Of a stretch of 64,000 bases of DNA, positions 47,511 to 57,006 are shown in pieces. The notes below the pieces were generated by a model. The model was not told the DNA's origin. It searched no databases and saw nothing but the letters and a program-made list of their open reading frames with translations. The stretch's first letter is position 1. Each line of letters opens with the position of its first letter. Both the position numbers and the translations under genes were made by a program. The DNA is from Alphaproteobacteria bacterium (GTDB lineage: Bacteria; Myxococcota_A; UBA796; GCA-2862545), in assembly GCA_020632875.1 (NCBI GenBank), contig JACKET010000003.1:1-64000 (forward strand). Reading direction: 5' to 3'.

Positions 47511-50500
47511 ATGCGGCGAATCGGGGACTACACCCTCCAGGACGCCCTCGGGCGCGGGGGGATGGCGCGGGTGTGGCGCGCACAGCACGTCCACACGGGC
47601 GTGTCCGTGGCCCTGAAGGTGCTCGAGCCCCGCGTGGCGACCCCGCGCGCGGTCGACGCGTTCCTGCTCGAGGTCCGCGCGATGGCCCGCCTGCGCCACC
47701 CGCACGTCGCCTGGATCCACGATCACGGCGTCATCGAAGACGATCCCGAGCTCGCGGGCAGCCCGTGGCTCGCCACCGAGCTCTGCAGCGGCGGCGACCT
47801 GTACCAGACACGCGATCGGATCACGTCCTGGACGGCCCTGCACGACGTGCTCGTGAAGCTGCTCGAAGCCCTGTCGCACGCGCACGCCGCCGGGGTGCTG
47901 CACCGCGATCTGAAGCTCACGAACGTGCTCTTCGCGACCGACCGCGACCTGCGGCCCGGCCTGAAGCTCGCCGACTTCGGCATCGCCAGCGTGGCGGGCG
48001 AGCGCAGCGGGCGCTTCGGCACGCCGCTCTACATGCCGCCGGAGATCGACGAGCCCGTCCGGCATGGGCCCCCGGTCGACCTGTTCGCGCTCGGCGTGCT
48101 CGCCTGGCGCCTCGCGACGGGGCGCTGGCCGTACCCCGAATCGCCCGTCCAGCTCGTCCGGAAGGCCCGCGAGACCTACGAGCCGTTCCAGCCGCGCTTC
48201 GCGGTGCCCGAGGGCCTCGAGGGCTGGCTGAAGACCCTGCTCCGCGCGGATCCCGGCCGCAGGCCGCAGTCCGCGGGGGATGCGCGCGCGATCCTCCCCG
48301 AGCCGGGCGTCGCGTGGGCCCCGCCCCCCGACCGACCGCCGCCCCGACCGATCCCCGGCGCGCTCGAGATCGGCGACCCCGTGCTGCCCTCCCCGGTCCT
48401 CGGGAGGGCCGGCGCGACCCTGCTCGACGAGCGGCACCTGCCCCTGCTCGCCCGACACGCCGAGCGCGCGCAGCTCTGGCAGATGGCGGTCGACACCGAG
48501 CGCACCGGAACCCCCGCGTTCGTCGCCCTGACCGGGCCCTCGGGCGTCGGGCACACCGCGCTGGCGACGTGGTTCGTGCGCACCCTTCGCGAGCGGTCCG
48601 GTGCCCGCGTCATCCTGCAGGAACGTGCCGAGCGTCCCGGCATCGCGGTGCTGAGCTCGATGCTCGCCGAGATCCTCGACGTGCCCGACGATGCCGACTG
48701 GGCCGACATCGCCGATGCGTTCCCCGAGCTCCGCACGGCGCTGCTCCAGGTCGCGGCCGGGCACCTCGACCTGCTGCCGGGCGCCGTGGTCGCCGCCCTG
48801 CGCTGGGCCGCGCGCAGGCAGACGGTCGTGCTGTGGCTCGACGGCGCGCCCGACCCCTCGCTCTCCGACGTGTTCACCATCGCGCGACGCCAGCTCGAAG
48901 GGCCCGTGATCGTCGGCCTCAGCGGGGTCACCGAGGCGCCAGAGGGCATGGTGGACGTGCCGCTCGGGCCCCTCGGGATCTCGGAGCTCGGCGCCGCCCT
49001 GCGCCATCTGGCACCGCTCGAGAGCGACGCCGCCGCCGCGATCGCAGCGGAGTGTGGGGGGATGCCGGCCACCGCCACGCGGCTCGTTCGGCGGGCGCAC
49101 CGCCTGGGCGCCCTCGAGCCCGGCCGCACGGGGCACCTGCGCCTGTCGCGGTCCCTGGCGCGCGACGAAGACGCGACGCTCGACCTCACGCCGCGCCAGT
49201 GGGCCGTGCTGGAGTGTGCCGCGGCCTACGGCGCGCGCGTCCGGCGCTGGGGCGTCGCGTCGGTGAGCCGTGCGCCTTGGTCCGAGCTGCTCGCCGTACA
49301 GGAGAAGCTCGAGACCCTCGGCTGGCTCACCCCCCAGGGCGACGCGTGGATTCTGTCGCCCGCCGTGCGCCAGCTCGCGCTGGCGCGCCCCGACGCGCCC
49401 CGCTGGGCTCGGCTGTGGGCCGATCACCTCGACCAGGACGACGATCCGCTGGTGCGCATCGACTGCCTCGTGCGCGCCGGCGACGCTGAGGCCGCAGCCC
49501 GCATCTGCCTCGACGAGCGCGGCCGGATCCTCGAGCTGCACGGCACCCTCGCCGAGGCCGCCGCCATCCGCCAGTGCCTCGAGGGCCTCGAGCGCGTCCG
49601 CACCCGCCCCGAGCTCCACGGCGCGCTGTGGGCCCGCGAGATCAACAGCCTCTCCGAGCAGGACGACTACACAGCGCTCGCCCGCAGCCGCGCCGAGCAG
49701 GCCCGGGCGCGCGGCTGGAACGAGGTCGCCGCCGCGTGCCTGTTCCACGGGGCCTTCCTCCAGGCCACGCCCACGAAGGAGGCGCTGCTGCTCGAGGCCC
49801 TCGCGCTCGCGCCCGATGCGACGCTCGTGCGCGGCAAGATCCTCCACTCGCTCGCGTTCCTGCACGCCCGCCTCAACCGCGAGGGCTGGCGCGACGAGGT
49901 CGCCGAGGCGCTCGCCATCCTCAGGGGGCTCGACGGCGAGGAGGCCCGGGCCCACCAGCTCGCGCTGGAGCGCTGGATGGCGCGGGTCGACGGCGATCTC
50001 GACCGCGCGCTGGCCCTCGCCAAGCAGGTGCTGGCCCACGTCCGCGACGGCGACCCCGGGTCGCTCGACTTCCACCTCGCCCTGCTCGCCGACATCGAGC
50101 TCCGGCGCGGCCAGCTCGACGCCGCGGCGTCCTACCTCCGCGAGGCCCTCGAGATCGCCGAGCTCACGACCGGCGGCACCCGCATCGCCATCGTGCTCGG
50201 CAACCTGATGGTGATCGCGGGCAAACGCCAGCAGTGGAGCGAGGTCGGCCGCCTGATCGTCCGCCTCGAGGCCTCCACGCGCAACCCGCACCTGCTCGGG
50301 ATCGCCCGCATCCACCGGCTCCTCGCGTGCCTCGGCACCGGCGACACCGATGCGGCCGGGGCGATCCTGCCCACGGTCCGCGCGTACCTCGACGCCCCGC
50401 ACGAGTCCGAGATGGACGCCGTCGAGGCCCTCGAGCTCGCATCCGAGCTCGCGTCCGGCCCCATCCGCACCACGCTCGCCGAGCTGGCCGCCCGCGAACG

Positions 50501-50519
50501 CGCCCGGGCGCGCGTCTGA
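47511..50519 (+). CDS. Ser/Thr protein kinase fused to a degenerate ATPase and TPR-like module
   Basis: Cytosolic paralogue (1002 aa) of the kinase at 42169. The kinase domain looks active: LGRGGMARVW, VALKVL, HRDLKLTN, DFGIA, GTPLYMPPE. The middle domain aligns with the other protein's ATPase, but its P-loop reads GPSGVGHTALATW, with His in place of the Lys that binds ATP phosphates, and the Walker B Asp pair is reduced (VVLWLDGAPDPS). It is thus probably a non-hydrolysing scaffold. The last ~400 residues are helical TPR-like repeats. TAGACG lies 5 nt before the ATG and no RBS is seen. Confidence 0.9.
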   Translation: MRRIGDYTLQDALGRGGMARVWRAQHVHTGVSVALKVLEPRVATPRAVDAFLLEVRAMARLRHPHVAWIHDHGVIEDDPELAGSPWLATELCSGGDLYQTRDRITSWTALHDVLVKLLEALSHAHAAGVLHRDLKLTNVLFATDRDLRPGLKLADFGIASVAGERSGRFGTPLYMPPEIDEPVRHGPPVDLFALGVLAWRLATGRWPYPESPVQLVRKARETYEPFQPRFAVPEGLEGWLKTLLRADPGRRPQSAGDARAILPEPGVAWAPPPDRPPPRPIPGALEIGDPVLPSPVLGRAGATLLDERHLPLLARHAERAQLWQMAVDTERTGTPAFVALTGPSGVGHTALATWFVRTLRERSGARVILQERAERPGIAVLSSMLAEILDVPDDADWADIADAFPELRTALLQVAAGHLDLLPGAVVAALRWAARRQTVVLWLDGAPDPSLSDVFTIARRQLEGPVIVGLSGVTEAPEGMVDVPLGPLGISELGAALRHLAPLESDAAAAIAAECGGMPATATRLVRRAHRLGALEPGRTGHLRLSRSLARDEDATLDLTPRQWAVLECAAAYGARVRRWGVASVSRAPWSELLAVQEKLETLGWLTPQGDAWILSPAVRQLALARPDAPRWARLWADHLDQDDDPLVRIDCLVRAGDAEAAARICLDERGRILELHGTLAEAAAIRQCLEGLERVRTRPELHGALWAREINSLSEQDDYTALARSRAEQARARGWNEVAAACLFHGAFLQATPTKEALLLEALALAPDATLVRGKILHSLAFLHARLNREGWRDEVAEALAILRGLDGEEARAHQLALERWMARVDGDLDRALALAKQVLAHVRDGDPGSLDFHLALLADIELRRGQLDAAASYLREALEIAELTTGGTRIAIVLGNLMVIAGKRQQWSEVGRLIVRLEASTRNPHLLGIARIHRLLACLGTGDTDAAGAILPTVRAYLDAPHESEMDAVEALELASELASGPIRTTLAELAARERARARV

Positions 50520-50586
50520 GGCGAATCGGTCCACGCCGCTGGCGACCGGCCCCAAACGCCGGCATCATGCGTATCGGAGGCCGTGG

Positions 50587-53250
50587 ATGAGGAAGCTGGT
50601 CAGCATCGTGGCCATCGGAGCGACCGGGTGCGGGATCTGGATCGGTCCGGGTGAGCACACGCGTCGAAAGGCCGAGCTCGCCGAGGCCGACACCGACACC
50701 GACGCGGATGCCGACACCGACACCGACGCCGACACCGACACCGACGCAGATGCCGACACCGACGCCGACACCGACACCGATGCGGGCCTCGGGCTCGCGA
50801 TCGAGGGCGTCGTGCCGTCCGCGGCGTTCCCGGAGTGCGGGTCCACCTCGGTCAGCGTCCAGGCGACGGTCGACGGGGCCTGGGCCTCCACGGCGCTCGC
50901 GCTCGCGCTGTCGGCCGTCGGTCAGGCCAATCCACCCGCCACCGACCACACGATCGCGAGCGTCGCCACGGCCGGCCGCGCGTCCTTCGCCACGCCGATC
51001 CCCGACGGGGTGCTCACGCCCGCGTTCGAGGCGTGCTCGACGCCGACCTGCCTCCAGCAGATGCAGCTCGACGCCGATGCCTCCGGCACGACCGATTCCG
51101 CCACCTTCGACCTCACCCTCGTCCGCGAGCTCGACCCGTCCGTGGCCGCGACGGCGACTGGCGGCACGGGGAGCAGCGTCGCGACGACCGCCATCCCCCT
51201 CCGCTCCGACCAGATCGGCCCCGACGTCACCGTGTGGACGGGCCTCCACGTCGAGCTGACCGACGCGTTCGTCTCCGAAGGGCTCGACACCGCCACGTCC
51301 TACGCCGTGGTCGCGTGTGAGGCCGCCGTGGCCGCGCCGTCCGTCACCGAGAGCGGCTGCTTCGTGCTCGGCACGAGCGCCGTGGCCGCCACGACGGGTG
51401 ACCTCGCCTGGGACGTGCAGACCTCCGCCCTGAGCGCCCTGACGTGCCCGGGCGGCTCTCCCGTGCCGCTGGCCGTCTGGCTGGTGCCCTCGAGCGCCGG
51501 TCGCACATGCGACTTCCAGCCCGTCTCCATCGCCCCCGCGTTGGTGTGGCCCTCCACCGACTGCGACGGCGACGGCTCGAGCTGGCCGACCGACTGCGCA
51601 GACGACGACGTGGCCGTGTCCCCCGCGGCTCCCGAGCTGTGCAATGACGGTGTCGACAACGACTGCAGCAGCGCGACGCCCGACATCTTCGACGCCGACG
51701 CCGACGGCTCGACGTGCGAAGTCGACTGCGACGATGCGAACGCCGCGCGCAGCCCCGGGTTCACCGAGATCGGGTGCGACAGCATCGACAACGACTGCGA
51801 CGGCGCCACGTCCGACGACCTCGACGGCGACGGTGACGGGGCGACGTGCAGCGTCGACTGCGACGACGCGAACAACGCCGTGAACCCCAGTGCCATCGAA
51901 GACTGCGACAACACGATCGACGACGACTGCGACGGGTTCACGCCGCGAGTTCGACGCTTGAACGGCGCCACCGAGCTGGCCGCGTACGCAACGCTCGCCG
52001 AAGCGCTCGCCGCCGTGCAGGACGGCAACACCCTCGAGCTCTGCGCGGGCCTCCACACCGGAGTCGCGCTGACGACCTCCGCCGAGATCCACATCACGGG
52101 GGGCACGAGCGCCGCCGCCGACACGGTCCTCGAAGGCACCGGCGCCGACCCCGTCGTGCACTACGTGTTCCCGATGCCGAGCGGGGGCCCGCTCCCCGAG
52201 ATGGACCTGAGCCACCTCACGCTCCGCGATGGCGGTGGGCAGCGGGGCGGCGGCATCTTCATCGAGAACGCCTGGATCCGGATGAACGACCTCGTGGTCG
52301 ACGGCAACGCCGCGACCGTCGGAGGCGGCGGGGTCTTCGTGCGCGGCGCCACGTCGATGACCGACGTCACCGTGTCGAACAACACCGCGCCGGTCGGCGG
52401 CGGCGTGTCGATCGAGGTCGCGGGGCCCATCGTCGACATGATGAACGTGCAGATCACCGGGAACACGGCGTCGGACGAGGCGGGCGGGCTCTACATGGGC
52501 CGGGTCAGCGTCGACGGCCACGGGAGCACCGTGATCTCCGGCAACTCCGCGCCGGTCGGGGCGGGCGTGGTGCTCCGCGACACGCAGCCCGCACCTCCGA
52601 ACTCCAACCCTCCTGCGTTCCAGTCCGCGACCGTCGAGATGAACGAGGGCGGCGGCGTCGCGGTGCTGGAGCTCGAGAGCGGCGAGTCCGCGACGCTCAC
52701 GGATGTCCTCGTCCAGCAGAACACCGGCGGGTCCGGCGTCCTCGCCGAGGGGACGGGGGGCGCCGTCTCCCTCGTGAACGTCGAGCTGATCGACAACGAG
52801 ACCGACTCCCTCGGCGGCGGGCTCGCCGTCGACCTCGGCACCGGCGGTGTGATCGTGCAGGGCGGCGTCATCGAGATGAACTCGCCTCCGGTGCCGCCTC
52901 CGACGCCGCCTCCGGGGAACGACCGCGGCGGCGGCATCTACCTGCTCTCGGGGTCGGTCGACGTGACGGGAACCCCGATCACGATGAACGACGCCCGCGA
53001 AGGCGGCGGGATGTACGTCGGCGGCGGCACGCTGTCCCTCGGCGACGGCGTCACGGTGTCCGGGAACAACGCGGGGCAGTCGGGGGCCGGGGCACGCGTG
53101 GCCGGGGGCACGCTCTCGATCTGCAACACCGCGGTCGTGTTCTCGAACGACCTCACGAACGACGTGGGCGTCCAGACGCTCGGCGCGGGCCAGTGCAGCG
53201 TCACCACGGCATCGACGTTCCAGGCCGACGTGAGCTGTACCTGCCCGTGA
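50587..53250 (+). CDS. Lipoprotein with Asp-rich stalk, MopE repeats and beta-helix domain
   Basis: Surface lipoprotein of 887 aa (VAIGATGC lipobox, Cys15). Order of parts: an (A/T)D stalk of 32 residues (34-65); a ~270-residue beta-rich domain; three MopE-type units (ELCNDGVDNDCSS, IGCDSIDNDCDGA, EDCDNTIDDDCDGF); then from ~470 a right-handed parallel beta-helix with many GGG-containing turns (GGGIFIENAWIRMNDLVVDG, GGGVFVRGATSM, GGGVSIEVAG, GGGIYLLSGSVDV). Beta-helix proteins of this type bind or cleave polysaccharides or act as adhesins. The end has SCTCP but no anchoring tail. It converges with the kinase at 53257 across 6 bp. Confidence 0.9.
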   Translation: MRKLVSIVAIGATGCGIWIGPGEHTRRKAELAEADTDTDADADTDTDADTDTDADADTDADTDTDAGLGLAIEGVVPSAAFPECGSTSVSVQATVDGAWASTALALALSAVGQANPPATDHTIASVATAGRASFATPIPDGVLTPAFEACSTPTCLQQMQLDADASGTTDSATFDLTLVRELDPSVAATATGGTGSSVATTAIPLRSDQIGPDVTVWTGLHVELTDAFVSEGLDTATSYAVVACEAAVAAPSVTESGCFVLGTSAVAATTGDLAWDVQTSALSALTCPGGSPVPLAVWLVPSSAGRTCDFQPVSIAPALVWPSTDCDGDGSSWPTDCADDDVAVSPAAPELCNDGVDNDCSSATPDIFDADADGSTCEVDCDDANAARSPGFTEIGCDSIDNDCDGATSDDLDGDGDGATCSVDCDDANNAVNPSAIEDCDNTIDDDCDGFTPRVRRLNGATELAAYATLAEALAAVQDGNTLELCAGLHTGVALTTSAEIHITGGTSAAADTVLEGTGADPVVHYVFPMPSGGPLPEMDLSHLTLRDGGGQRGGGIFIENAWIRMNDLVVDGNAATVGGGGVFVRGATSMTDVTVSNNTAPVGGGVSIEVAGPIVDMMNVQITGNTASDEAGGLYMGRVSVDGHGSTVISGNSAPVGAGVVLRDTQPAPPNSNPPAFQSATVEMNEGGGVAVLELESGESATLTDVLVQQNTGGSGVLAEGTGGAVSLVNVELIDNETDSLGGGLAVDLGTGGVIVQGGVIEMNSPPVPPPTPPPGNDRGGGIYLLSGSVDVTGTPITMNDAREGGGMYVGGGTLSLGDGVTVSGNNAGQSGAGARVAGGTLSICNTAVVFSNDLTNDVGVQTLGAGQCSVTTASTFQADVSCTCP
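50686..50781 (+). repeat. Tandem (A/T)D-coding repeat, 16 dipeptides
   Basis: Short in-frame tract of GAC ACC / GAC GCC / GAC GCA units near the lipoprotein's N-terminus. It is the same type of sequence as the 330-bp tract at 21311-21640, showing that Asp-dipeptide stalks recur in unrelated surface proteins of this genome. Confidence 0.9.
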
Positions 53251-53256
53251 GGGCCC

Positions 53257-54921
53257 TCAGCGGGCGGAGCACCGTCGCATCTGCGTGATGCAGTTGATCT
53301 GGACCGGCTGGGGCGCTGTCACATCGACCACGCCGGCCGGGACGGGCTCGCCGCTGCCGAACACCGCGATGATGTTGTACTTGCCTGACGGCGCGCGCCC
53401 TGAGTCGATCCGGGCCCCGCCCCCGCGCGGCTCGAGCCAAAGCTCCGAGGCCCCGGCGAACGCGATCGACGACATCGGCACGGGCGCGGGTTCGGGGACC
53501 GGCTCCGGGACCGGATCGGGGACCGGATCGGGCCGGGGGGTCGGACGCGGGTTGGCCGGCACCGGACGCGGCGGCGCGGGCGCGACGGGCTCGGGCCGCA
53601 CGGGCTCGGGGACCGGCTCCGGGACCGGCTCCGGGACGGGATCGGGCTCCACGACCGGCTCCGGCACAGGGGCGGGATCCGGCCGGACCGGATCGGGCTC
53701 GACGACGGCGACGGGCTCGATGGGCTCGATGGGATCGGGCGTGGAGCCGAGCTGGCTGCCGGCGACCAGGCCCATCGCGACCCCGAGGACGGTCACGACC
53801 AGCCCGAGCCCCAGCCACGGGAGCAGGCTCGGCCGCGGCGGCGGAGCGCTGAGGCCCTTCGGGGGCGGCGTGTTGTCCTCGTCGGCGCTCGTCGTGGGGA
53901 GCACGGTCTCGGCGGTCTGGATGTCGACCGTGACACCCGCGTCCATCATGGGCGGCTCGGTTCGCCGCCGCTTCGACAGGGCCGCTTTCGCGAGGCGCCG
54001 GTCGGGAGTCAGGCGAACGACCACGTCGGGCGGCTCGGTCGCGCGGGCGAGCTCGCGGAGAGGCTTGCCGGAAGGGGCGATCGCGTCGATCGAGCCATCG
54101 AGGTAGCGGACGATGTCGCCGCAGTCGTCGAGCCGCTTCAGCGGATCGGACACCAGGCAGCCGCAGATGACCTCGGCCACACGGGGCGGCAGGTTCGGGG
54201 CGTGGACGAGCGGGTCGACGAAGCGCCCCTCGGCGATCGCGGTGAACAGCGTGAACAGGTCGTCGGCGGCGAACGGCTGCTCGTGGGTGACGAGCTCGTA
54301 GAGCATGCAGCCGAGCGCCCAGATGTCGGTGCGCCGGTCGACCGCGCTCGAGTCGCGGATCTGCTCGGGCGACATGTACGCCGGGGTGCCCATCGTCGCG
54401 CCGGTGCGGGTCTTCCGGTAGAGGTCGCCATCCTTGCCGAGCGCCTTGGCGAGCCCGAAGTCCGCCACCTTCGGGACCACGACGTTGCCGCGCTCGATCG
54501 CCATGAGCACGTTGCCGGGCTTGAGGTCGCGGTGGACCAGGCCTTCGCGGTGCGCCGTGCCGACGCCCACGCAGATGGCGCGGAACACGTCGAGCCCGTC
54601 TTCGACGTTGGGCCCGTGCTCGGCGAGCAGATCGCCGAGGTCACAGCCCTCGACGTACTCCATGAGCAGCGCCACCGACCCCTCGACCTCGATCACGTCG
54701 GTGACGGCGACGATGTGGGGATGCGAGAGCCCCGCCTGCACCTGGCCCTCGCGGACGAGGCGGCCCTCGTGGTCGGGGTCGGTGGTGGAGAGGATCTTGA
54801 GCGCGTGCGGGGTGTTCAGCAGCTGGTGCCGCACGCGGTACACCACGGCCATCCCTCCGACGCCGAGCTGCTCTTCGACGACGTAGCGCCCGATCACCGT
54901 GCCGCGGGCGAGCTTCCTCAC
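53257..54921 (-). CDS. Membrane-anchored Ser/Thr protein kinase
   Basis: Hanks-type kinase of 554 aa. Residues ~10-280 hold all motifs: LGVGGMAVVYRV, ALKIL, HRDLKPGN, DFGLA, GTPAYMSPEQ. After a ~120-residue linker a transmembrane helix (LLPWLGLGLVVTVLGVAMGL, ~395-415) leads to a long Pro/Glu/Val stalk of PEPVPEPV type and a small beta-rich outer domain ending in a Cys pair (NCITQMRRC). The stalk and outer domain should face the periplasm as the sensor. The GTG start overlaps the upstream gene's stop (GTGA), coupling it to that membrane protein. Confidence 0.93.
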   Translation of the reverse strand: MRKLARGTVIGRYVVEEQLGVGGMAVVYRVRHQLLNTPHALKILSTTDPDHEGRLVREGQVQAGLSHPHIVAVTDVIEVEGSVALLMEYVEGCDLGDLLAEHGPNVEDGLDVFRAICVGVGTAHREGLVHRDLKPGNVLMAIERGNVVVPKVADFGLAKALGKDGDLYRKTRTGATMGTPAYMSPEQIRDSSAVDRRTDIWALGCMLYELVTHEQPFAADDLFTLFTAIAEGRFVDPLVHAPNLPPRVAEVICGCLVSDPLKRLDDCGDIVRYLDGSIDAIAPSGKPLRELARATEPPDVVVRLTPDRRLAKAALSKRRRTEPPMMDAGVTVDIQTAETVLPTTSADEDNTPPPKGLSAPPPRPSLLPWLGLGLVVTVLGVAMGLVAGSQLGSTPDPIEPIEPVAVVEPDPVRPDPAPVPEPVVEPDPVPEPVPEPVPEPVRPEPVAPAPPRPVPANPRPTPRPDPVPDPVPEPVPEPAPVPMSSIAFAGASELWLEPRGGGARIDSGRAPSGKYNIIAVFGSGEPVPAGVVDVTAPQPVQINCITQMRRCSAR

Positions 54922-55718
54922 TCCTGCACCGCGATCCCCGCGACGCCGGCCCCCACACCCAGCGCGAAGGTGACGCCGGAGCAGACGACCAGACCGTTCG
55001 TCAGGCTCCGCCGGGCGTCGACGTTGTCGACCGTCGTGTTCGCGCCGTCGTAGGCACTGCGGCTGGCCGCGGCCCCCGCCAGCAGACCGGCCCCCGACAG
55101 CACACCCACGCCCCCCGCGACGAGGAGCGGCGTGCGCAGCTTCGGCTTCGTGCGCGGCGGCTCGATCGGGGCCGGGAAGGCCGGCAGCGGGTCGGAGGGC
55201 CACAGATACCGCGACGTGCGCACCTCGCCGGCCGCGCCGAGCCACTGGTACACCGTGGGCTGCTCGGTCGGCCGGTCGCGGGTGGGCCGCCCGTCGAAGC
55301 GGACGGCACCCGACGGGGGAACGGGCGCGGCCTCGACCGCGGAATCGGGCGACGCCTCGTCGTACAGGTTGCGCGCGGGGTTCCCTTCGGGCGCCCAGGC
55401 ATCGGGGAACACGAAGTCGGGCTCGATGCGCCGGGCGCTGCCGAACGCCCGCTTCGCCTGCTCGCCGTCGCTCGCGACGAACGCGGCCAGTGCCTCCATC
55501 CGGTGCAGCTGGGCCGCGACGCTCGGCGACACCGCCCAGCCGAGGCACGGCACGGCGCGACGCGCGTCGTCGAGCCCGACCTCGAATGCCTTGAGGTCGA
55601 GCCCTTCGTAGGCTGCAGACGCGCGCTGGAGCGCCCCCTCGAGGTCATCCCGGGTGGTCTGGACCTCGCAGTCGGCGGCCCGCGCGACCCCGAGCGCGAT
55701 GAGCAACGAGCCGATCAT
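54918..55718 (-). CDS. TPR-like exported protein with C-terminal membrane segments
   Basis: Protein of 266 aa with a signal peptide (MIGSLLIALGVARA), a helical TPR-like region to ~100 (FEVGLDDARRAVPCLG, MEALAAFVASDGEQAKRAFGSARRI), a Pro-rich middle, and two hydrophobic segments near the end (LLVAGGVGVLSGAGLLAGAAA, VVCSGVTFALGVGAGVAGIAV). No named family. It is coupled by GTGA to the kinase that follows and may supply its input in the envelope. TAGGGT stands 6 nt before the ATG. Confidence 0.82.
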   Translation of the reverse strand: MIGSLLIALGVARAADCEVQTTRDDLEGALQRASAAYEGLDLKAFEVGLDDARRAVPCLGWAVSPSVAAQLHRMEALAAFVASDGEQAKRAFGSARRIEPDFVFPDAWAPEGNPARNLYDEASPDSAVEAAPVPPSGAVRFDGRPTRDRPTEQPTVYQWLGAAGEVRTSRYLWPSDPLPAFPAPIEPPRTKPKLRTPLLVAGGVGVLSGAGLLAGAAASRSAYDGANTTVDNVDARRSLTNGLVVCSGVTFALGVGAGVAGIAVQE

Positions 55719-55724
55719 GGCGCG

Positions 55725-55730
55725 ACCCTA
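55725..55730 (-). promoter_or_regulatory. -10-like hexamer directly before the start codon
   Basis: TAGGGT on the minus strand, 6 nt before the ATG at 55718; identical in sequence and spacing to that before 21200. No Shine-Dalgarno is present, which fits a leaderless transcript for the kinase-partner operon. Confidence 0.4.
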
Positions 55731-55757
55731 CCACGCCAGAAGGCCGTTCGAGGGACC

Positions 55758-56126
55758 TCAGCGGTCCTTGCCGAACCCCAGCGCGTTGCCCATGCCCTTG
55801 AAGAACTCGCCGACCTCGCCGAACGCCTGCTTGAGCCCCGCCCCGGCGACACAACCGCTCGCCTGGGCACACCCCTCGGACTCGAGCACGCACGTCTCGA
55901 GACGGGTGACGTCCTCGGGCTTCGCGCTCGCGACGAACTCGTCCATGCCCTGCACGCAGTCGGCGTACGCGTTCACCTGCTCGGGATCGGGCTCGCACAC
56001 CTCGAGCAGGTGCGTGCACATCGCCTCTGCCGGGCTCGGCGTGCTCGCCTTCCACGCCAGGTACCCACCGCCCGCTCCGAGGACGAGCACAGCACCGATC
56101 AGGATCCCCGCCACCAGCTGCTTCAT
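55758..56126 (-). CDS. Small membrane-anchored Cys-rich protein
   Basis: Protein of 122 aa: one N-terminal membrane segment or uncleaved signal (LVAGILIGAVLVLGAGGGYLAW), then a helical periplasmic domain with six Cys in paired spacing (MCTHLLEVC, DCVQGMDEF, TCVLESEGCAQASGC), probably disulfide-bonded. The ATG at 56126 has GGAGG 7 nt upstream, better than the in-frame start at 56177. The pattern resembles TIGR-type 'CxxxC helical' myxobacterial proteins, but no family is assigned. Its location next to the kinase unit is suggestive only. Confidence 0.78.
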   Translation of the reverse strand: MKQLVAGILIGAVLVLGAGGGYLAWKASTPSPAEAMCTHLLEVCEPDPEQVNAYADCVQGMDEFVASAKPEDVTRLETCVLESEGCAQASGCVAGAGLKQAFGEVGEFFKGMGNALGFGKDR

Positions 56127-56231
56127 GGGTCGACCTCCGCGGCACCCGCACGAGCGCCGTGCTCGATCCCTACCCACGGCGCGGGCCCGAACAATCGAGC
56201 GGCGGCCGTTTTCATGGAGAATCCACGCCGA

Positions 56232-56993
56232 TCAGAAGTCGAGCAGCGCCTGCAGGCCTTCGGTGGGACCGGTGTGGGCGGGCTGGAGCCACGCGATCTC
56301 GGCGGCGCGCGGCGCGAGGCGCTTCGCGAGGGCGCGGAGCGACGCCTCGTTCTCGGGCACGTCGTCGCTGAACACCCAGGGCGCGGGCACCAGGTGCCCG
56401 GCGGTCTTCCAGCCGGCGCTGTCGCCCACGAACAGGACGCCGTGGGCGAGGAACGCCGCGCTCCCCGCGGTGTGGCCGGGGATCGCGAAGACCTCGATCC
56501 GGGTGTCCCCGACCTCGAGCACGTCGCCATCCGCCACCGGCTCGGCGCGGATCCCGCTGTCGTTGGCCCCCATCAGGCCCGGCAGCGGGCCGGCGTACGC
56601 CTCGCGACCCTCCATCTCGGGGAGCTCGGCAGCCAGCGCGCGGACCGGCACCGACCATGCCTTCGCAGCGCCCAGGTGGTCGTCGTGCCCGTGGGTCAGC
56701 AGGATCATCGACACGTTCGCCGGCGAGGCGCCCCGGGCCGCGAGCGCGGCCTCGACGGGCGCAGCGCTCACGCAGCCGTCGATGAGGACCCACGACCCGT
56801 CGCCCGTGTCGACGAGGAAGCACGAGACGTAGGTGTCGAACACCGTGACGACACGCCCGCCCGCGAGCTCCCTGCCGTCCTCGATCTCCACGTTGCCGAC
56901 GAACGCCGAGCCTACGGCGACCACCGGGACGGCGAGCACCATCAGCAGCAGCGCCAGCGCGCCTCCGCAGCCCATCACCCACTTGCGTTGCAC
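56232..56993 (-). CDS. Metallo-beta-lactamase-fold hydrolase
   Basis: Exported or membrane-tethered hydrolase of 253 aa. An N-terminal hydrophobic segment (LALLLMVLAVPVVAV) precedes the MBL fold with the zinc-binding motif LLTHGHDDHLGAA, a further His in IPGHTAGSAAFL, and Asp in LFVGDSAGW. The lineage of enzyme (lactonase, thioesterase or beta-lactamase-like) cannot be told from these motifs. It is separated from the barrel-like protein gene upstream by 13 bp, so they may share a transcript. Confidence 0.9.
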   Translation of the reverse strand: MQRKWVMGCGGALALLLMVLAVPVVAVGSAFVGNVEIEDGRELAGGRVVTVFDTYVSCFLVDTGDGSWVLIDGCVSAAPVEAALAARGASPANVSMILLTHGHDDHLGAAKAWSVPVRALAAELPEMEGREAYAGPLPGLMGANDSGIRAEPVADGDVLEVGDTRIEVFAIPGHTAGSAAFLAHGVLFVGDSAGWKTAGHLVPAPWVFSDDVPENEASLRALAKRLAPRAAEIAWLQPAHTGPTEGLQALLDF

Positions 56994-57006
56994 TCGAGCC
57001 TCCCGG

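Noticed and set aside
47409..50555. Minus-strand 1048-aa frame
   Set aside because: Lies antisense to a clearly recognised kinase gene; no domain or start signal.
55758..56177. Longer start (56177) for the small Cys-rich protein
   Set aside because: The Met at 56126 has a GGAGG box at good spacing and begins the membrane segment.
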